From Burkholderiaceae bacterium (GTDB taxonomy: Bacteria > Pseudomonadota > Gammaproteobacteria > Burkholderiales > Burkholderiaceae_C): DNA of 64,000 nt. The translations under genes were made by a program, and so were the position numbers. The notes beneath the pieces were generated by a model that made no database searches, was not told the origin of the DNA, and saw nothing but the letters and a program-made list of their open reading frames with translations. Location of the stretch: the NCBI GenBank assembly GCA_030654805.1, contig JAURWR010000058.1, positions 62,001 through 126,000 of the forward strand, read 5' to 3'. Shown here one piece after another: positions 59,975 to 64,000 of the stretch; positions within the stretch are counted from its first letter, which is position 1, and each line of letters begins with the position of its first letter.

Positions 59975-60856
59975 ATGCCAATGGATTCAATGAAGCCCGA
60001 CTCGGCGGCTGCGGCCTCGCCGGTTGTCGCAAGACGCGGCATCCCGCACGCCTTGCGGGCGCTGCAAGCCATCGTCATGCGCGAGGTCATCAAGTTCTCG
60101 CAGCAGACTGGGCGCCTGCTGTCGGCGCTGGTGCGTCCGCTGCTGTGGCTGGCGGTGTTCGCCGCCGGCCTGCATGACGTGCTCGGCAACGCCGTCGTGG
60201 CACCTTACGATGCTGCGGTTCCGTACGACGTCTACGTGGCGCCCGGGCTGGTCGGCATGGTGCTGTTGTTCAACGGCATGCAGTCGTCGCTGGCGATGGT
60301 CTACGACCGAGAGATGGGCCTCATGCGCCTGCTGCTCACTGCGCCGCTGCCGCGTGCATGGCTGCTGTTCGCCAAGCTGTGCGCCACGGCGTTGCTCTCG
60401 GTGGTGCAGGCGCTGGCGTTCGTTGCGATCGCCGCCCTGATCGGCACCCACCTGCCGGTGCTGTCCCTCGCCGGCCTGCACGCGCTGTTCGCGCTGGTGT
60501 GCAGCGCCCTGATGCTCGGGGCGCTGGGTCTGCTGCTGTCGGTGCACATCAAGCAGCTTGAAAACTTCGCCGGCACGATGAACTTCGTCATCTTCCCGAT
60601 GTACTTCATGTCGACCGCGCTGTACCCGCTGTGGAAATTGCAGTCCGGTGCTGGCTGGGTTTACCAGGCCGCGCGCTGCAACCCGTTCACCTACGCGGTC
60701 GAGTGGATCCGCTTTGCGCTGTACGGCAAGGACCCCGGGCTGGCGCCTTGGGTGGTGCTCGGCAGCCTGGTGATCTTCTTCGGCGTGGCCTGCTGGGGCT
60801 ACGACCCGCAGCGCGGTTTCGGCGGACTGACCAAACGGGGCGGAGGCGGTTCGTGA
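59975..60856 (+). CDS. ABC-2 type transporter permease
   Basis: 293 aa. Six predicted membrane segments from about 47 to 275, with the ABC-2 signature region around YFMSTALYPLWKLQ. Resembles PedC-like alcohol ABC transporter permeases. Starts 5 nt after the ATPase stop. Its stop overlaps the kinase GTG. Substrate unknown. Confidence 0.9.
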   Translation: MPMDSMKPDSAAAASPVVARRGIPHALRALQAIVMREVIKFSQQTGRLLSALVRPLLWLAVFAAGLHDVLGNAVVAPYDAAVPYDVYVAPGLVGMVLLFNGMQSSLAMVYDREMGLMRLLLTAPLPRAWLLFAKLCATALLSVVQALAFVAIAALIGTHLPVLSLAGLHALFALVCSALMLGALGLLLSVHIKQLENFAGTMNFVIFPMYFMSTALYPLWKLQSGAGWVYQAARCNPFTYAVEWIRFALYGKDPGLAPWVVLGSLVIFFGVACWGYDPQRGFGGLTKRGGGGS

Positions 60857-61887
60857 CGGCTGCCACGACCGCACAGACAGCCCTCCGGCGCTGGGGCACC
60901 GATCTGTGGTGGGTCGTCGCTGCGACGCTCGCGTGCTATGGCCTGTCGATCTACTTCGAACTCACCGAGTTCTTCTTCGGCAAGCTGGCCAAGTACGAAC
61001 GCTGGCAGATCGACGAGCTGCCGCTGACCGTCACCGTGCTGGCGGTCGGGCTGGCCTGGTATTCGTTTCGGCGCGGGCGCGAGGCGCGCGTCGAACTGCA
61101 TCGCCGTGAGCAAGCCGAAGCGCGCATCGCCGACCTGCTCGCACACAACCGGGAGCTGTCGCGCCAGCTGATCAACGTCCAGGAAAGCGAACGGCTGGCA
61201 CTGGCGCGTGAGCTGCATGACGAGCTGGGGCAGGGCTGCAGCGCGATCCGCGTCGAGACCGCATTCATCCGCCACTGCACCGCCGCCCACCATGCCGATG
61301 CGATGCGCGCCGCTGCACGTGCCGACGATGCGGCTCAAGGGCTTTACCAGCTGGTGCGCGGGATGCTGCGGCGCCTGCGCCCGGCCAACCTCGACAGCCT
61401 GGGCTTGGTCGCCGCGCTTCAGGAGCTGTGCGAATCCTGGGAAGAGCGCAGTGGCATCGACTGTGCCTTCCACCACACCGGCCTGTCCGATTCGCTGGGC
61501 GATGCAACAGACATCGCCGTCTACAGGGTCACGCAGGAAGCCCTCACCAACGTGATGCGGCACGCCAGGGCCAGCAGTGTGCGTGTGATGCTGTCGCATG
61601 TCGTCGGCACGGGCACCGGTGCGCCTGGCGTGCGCCTGAGCATCCAGGACGACGGGCAGGGCATGGACACCGCCGCGTCGACTCGCGGGCTCGGGCTGTT
61701 GGGTGCATCGGAGCGCGCTGCCGGGCTCGGTGGTGAACTCCAGGTGGAGAGCACCCCGGGCCACGGCGTGCAGGTGTCGCTGTACATCCCGTTGTCCGCG
61801 CCGATGTCGGGAGCCATCCCGGCAGACGCCATCCAGCTCCCGGAGGCCACTTCGGGCTTGGGGCTCCACGCACCGAGGCGAGCATGA
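60853..61887 (+). CDS. Sensor histidine kinase next to the xox locus
   Basis: 344 aa from GTG 60853. Two N-terminal membrane segments (about 17-35 and 57-74) with a short loop, HisKA_3 His122 in ARELHDELGQG, and an HATPase (RGLGLLGASERAAGLGG). Same family as PedS1/FlhS-like kinases near PQQ dehydrogenases. Overlaps the regulator gene by 4 nt. Confidence 0.9.
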   Translation: MTAATTAQTALRRWGTDLWWVVAATLACYGLSIYFELTEFFFGKLAKYERWQIDELPLTVTVLAVGLAWYSFRRGREARVELHRREQAEARIADLLAHNRELSRQLINVQESERLALARELHDELGQGCSAIRVETAFIRHCTAAHHADAMRAAARADDAAQGLYQLVRGMLRRLRPANLDSLGLVAALQELCESWEERSGIDCAFHHTGLSDSLGDATDIAVYRVTQEALTNVMRHARASSVRVMLSHVVGTGTGAPGVRLSIQDDGQGMDTAASTRGLGLLGASERAAGLGGELQVESTPGHGVQVSLYIPLSAPMSGAIPADAIQLPEATSGLGLHAPRRA

Positions 61888-62525
61888 TCCGGGTCATGCT
61901 CACCGACGATCACCCGGTGGTGCGCAGCGGGTACCAGCGCCTGCTCGAACAGGCCGGCGACATCCGAGTCGTGTGCGAAGCCGCAGATGGCGAGGCCGCC
62001 TACGTCGCCTTCGTGAACGACCCGCCCGATGTGCTGGTCACCGACCTCTCGATGCCGGGCGGTGGTGGCATGACGCTGATCCGCCGCGTCATGGCTCGCA
62101 ATGCATCGGCGAGGGTGCTGGTGTTCAGCATGCACGACGGAGCGCAGCTCGTGCGGCGCGCTTTCGAGGCGGGTGCGCGCGGCTACCTGACCAAGGCCAG
62201 CGCTCCCGACTGCCTGACCCAGGCGGTGCGTGCACTGCATGCCGGCGAGCGTTACCTCAGCCCGGACCTGCCTGCCGCTCTGCTGTCGCGCGACCCCGAG
62301 CAGGAAGCCGGACGGGTCGCCTCGCTGAGCCCCCGCGAGTTCGAGACCTTTCGCCTGCTCGCCCAGGGCCACTCGGTCGGCGAGTGCGCGGCCGCACTGA
62401 AGCTCAGCACCAAGACCATCTCCAACCAGCAGACGGTCATCAAGGAAAAACTCGGTGTCTCGACCTCGGCGGCCATGGTGCACTTGGCGATCCGGCACGG
62501 CGTGATCAGCGACTCCGGCGTGTAG
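61884..62525 (+). CDS. LuxR/NarL-family response regulator
   Basis: 213 aa. Acidic pair DD (8-9), phosphoacceptor Asp54 (VTDLSMPGG), Lys in YLTKAS, C-terminal LuxR HTH (LSPREFETFRLLAQGHS ... TISNQQTVIKEKLG). Likely partner of the preceding kinase; it may control xoxF or the ABC genes (inference). Confidence 0.9.
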   Translation: MIRVMLTDDHPVVRSGYQRLLEQAGDIRVVCEAADGEAAYVAFVNDPPDVLVTDLSMPGGGGMTLIRRVMARNASARVLVFSMHDGAQLVRRAFEAGARGYLTKASAPDCLTQAVRALHAGERYLSPDLPAALLSRDPEQEAGRVASLSPREFETFRLLAQGHSVGECAAALKLSTKTISNQQTVIKEKLGVSTSAAMVHLAIRHGVISDSGV

Positions 62526-62617
62526 TCACCCCTCTCGCGTCTCAAGCGCGTCAGGTCTGCCGCTGTGGCAGCCAGATGGCCGGACGATGCAGCCCTCATC
62601 ATGAGAAAGAATGCCGG

Positions 62618-64000
62618 ATGAGTTCATTGCATCAAGGCTCCGTTGCGGCCTACCGTGTTCCTGCGACGATCACCTTCGTCCTGTTCTTGCTCCAGCCTGT
62701 TTCGAGTTTGGCGCTTTCACCGCAAGAGGTTTTTGCGGCAACCGCCCCCTCGGTCGCAGCCCTGGTCGTGCTGGACAGCGAGGGCCAACCCGTTCGGTCC
62801 TACAGCGCCACGCAAGTGGATGCGCATCGGTTCGTTTCCGTGTGTGATGGATTGGACGCCGCTCAGACCGTGCGTCTGTCGCTGAAGTCTGTGGTCCTCA
62901 CGGGGAAGGTCACCGCGCGAGACAGGGAGCGCAATCTTTGCTTGATCGAGGCCGACGGTGCCCCGGCACCCGCTCTCGTCCTGCAAAAGCAGGCGCCGAT
63001 GGTGGGCAGCCGCGTGTTCGCCGTGTCGAACGCGCTCGGGTTGGGGGTCGGCATTTCTGAAGGCGTGGTGTCCGGTGTGCGCCATTTCCCGACGGGCGAT
63101 TACATCCAGTTCACGGCCTCCATTTCGCCCGGCTCGGAAGGCGGTGCGCTGGTGGATGCGCAAGGGCAATGGCTGGGCATTGCCGACTACCGCCACCGCG
63201 ATGGTCAAAACGTCAACTTCGCGTCTGTCTCGGCATGGGCCTGGGAGGTGGAGCAACGCGCCGCCGATCAAGCCGAGCAGTTGGCGCGTTTCGATGCCGC
63301 CACAGCGCTTCAGAAACAACAGGAGTGGGCGGACCTGGAGGCCTTTTCGCTGGGATGGCGTCAGCGTGAGCCAGACAGTGCCGATGCATGGCGCTTTGCC
63401 ATTGCTGCCGCCAAAGGGCTTCAGCATGCCGATGCGGAACTTGCGGGTTGGCAGGCGCTGTATCGCATCGGCCACGATCAATGGGATGCAGGACTCGGAC
63501 TGGGCCAGGCGCTGCTGGAGCGGCGACGCACCGAGGAAGCCCTGCAATTGGCCCAGCAATTGGTGGCCGGGCACCCGGAATACGCCCAGGCGCACGAGCT
63601 GCTGGCGCGCGCGCAGCTGGCATCCGGCTCACGTCAAGAGGCCGAGGGGTCGTACCGACGGGCGATTGCCCTGGCGCCCTGGCTGATCGACGCATACCAG
63701 GGGCTCGCCTCCCTGGCGCAAGCCCGGGGAGACTCAGCCACGGCCATTTCCATCTGGTCGCGTCTGTCGGGCCTGTATCCAGACGCCTTGGGCCCGCGCA
63801 TCAGCTTGATTCAGGCCTATCTGGCTGCGGGTCAGGCAGCACACGCCTATTCGACGCTGGAGAAACTCCCCGAGACCGATCGAGACAGTGCCATGGGGTG
63901 GTACTGGCGGGGAGTCACGCTGTCCGGCCTGAAGTGCCCTGAAGCGGCCGTCCAGGCCTATCGAAAAAGCATCGAGCGACAACCGGAACCTGCGGCCACG
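62618..64000 (+). CDS. Catalytically dead trypsin-like protein with TPRs, 3' partial
   Basis: Open from ATG 62618 to the window end, 461 codons with no stop. Signal-anchor-like segment at about 16-32. The S1-like domain resembles the protease at 54437, but its triad is replaced: Asp77 for His (VSVCDGL), Asn106 for Asp (ERNLCLI), Glu174 for Ser (SPGSEGGAL). From about 230 on, TPR units follow (AHELLARAQLASGSRQEAE, AYQGLASLAQARGDSATAI). A binding or scaffold role is inferred; the C-terminus is unseen. Confidence 0.85.
   Translation, partial: MSSLHQGSVAAYRVPATITFVLFLLQPVSSLALSPQEVFAATAPSVAALVVLDSEGQPVRSYSATQVDAHRFVSVCDGLDAAQTVRLSLKSVVLTGKVTARDRERNLCLIEADGAPAPALVLQKQAPMVGSRVFAVSNALGLGVGISEGVVSGVRHFPTGDYIQFTASISPGSEGGALVDAQGQWLGIADYRHRDGQNVNFASVSAWAWEVEQRAADQAEQLARFDAATALQKQQEWADLEAFSLGWRQREPDSADAWRFAIAAAKGLQHADAELAGWQALYRIGHDQWDAGLGLGQALLERRRTEEALQLAQQLVAGHPEYAQAHELLARAQLASGSRQEAEGSYRRAIALAPWLIDAYQGLASLAQARGDSATAISIWSRLSGLYPDALGPRISLIQAYLAAGQAAHAYSTLEKLPETDRDSAMGWYWRGVTLSGLKCPEAAVQAYRKSIERQPEPAAT

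Overview
This 64 kb window has high GC and very dense gene packing, with many ATGA/GTGA stop-start overlaps. It looks like a chromosomal segment of a facultatively methylotrophic, potentially autotrophic betaproteobacterium in or near the Rubrivivax/Methylibium/Leptothrix group of Burkholderiales. The basis for this is the combination of a tetrahydromethanopterin-type formyltransferase/hydrolase operon (fhcBADC), two Fae-family proteins, a XoxF-type quinoprotein methanol dehydrogenase with its own cytochrome, a full pqqABCDE set and a red-type (Form IC) RuBisCO operon. The species assignment is inference.

Layout. 1-5.3 kb: fhcB (5' truncated), fhcA, fhcD, fhcC and a divergent Fae homologue. 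5.3-8.2 kb: a repeat-rich spacer, a pabB-pabC fusion and an HAD phosphatase. 8.2-9.8 kb: a small exported protein, a lipoprotein paralogue of the XoxF cytochrome and a short hypothetical gene. 9.8-13.5 kb: c-di-GMP enzymes (GGDQF, GAF-GGEEF, HD-GYP). 13.6-23.0 kb: two giant proteins of unknown function (1652 and 1462 aa) in a two-gene minus-strand operon. 23.3-28.3 kb: a zinc-ribbon-like small protein, an SDR, ferredoxin-NADP reductase, glutaryl-CoA dehydrogenase and EptA. 28.3-36.7 kb: divergent cbbR and the Calvin operon rbcL-rbcS-cbbX-cbbY-rpe-gph-fbp-prk. 36.8-43.9 kb: a zinc-ribbon/receiver protein, a small membrane protein, a Tat-exported molybdo-hydroxylase pair, and an operon of proline iminopeptidase, histidine kinase and response regulator. 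44.2-48.2 kb: pqqABCDE and a canonical Fae with an N-terminal extension. 48.3-58.7 kb (minus strand): xoxF-xoxG-xoxJ followed by an accessory set (trypsin-TPR protease, two unknown exported proteins, two metallo-beta-lactamase-fold proteins, a YVTN beta-propeller, a MxaD-like protein, a SoxYZ-like carrier, a thioredoxin-fold protein). 59.3-64 kb (plus strand): an ABC exporter, a two-component system and a trypsin-TPR protein that has lost its catalytic triad and runs off the window.

How it works together (family knowledge plus inference). Methanol would be oxidised in the periplasm by XoxF, with PQQ from pqqABCDE and electrons passing to XoxG. Formaldehyde condenses with H4MPT via Fae, the resulting formyl group is released as formate by Fhc, and CO2 can be refixed by RuBisCO under CbbR control. 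The SoxYZ-like carrier, hydrolases and thioredoxin-like protein form the poorly understood quinoprotein relay set known to co-occur with PQQ dehydrogenases. The items most worth a second look are the paired giant proteins, the intact/dead protease pair flanking the xox locus, the palindromic repeat inserted in frame inside fhcC, and the lipoprotein duplicate of XoxG.
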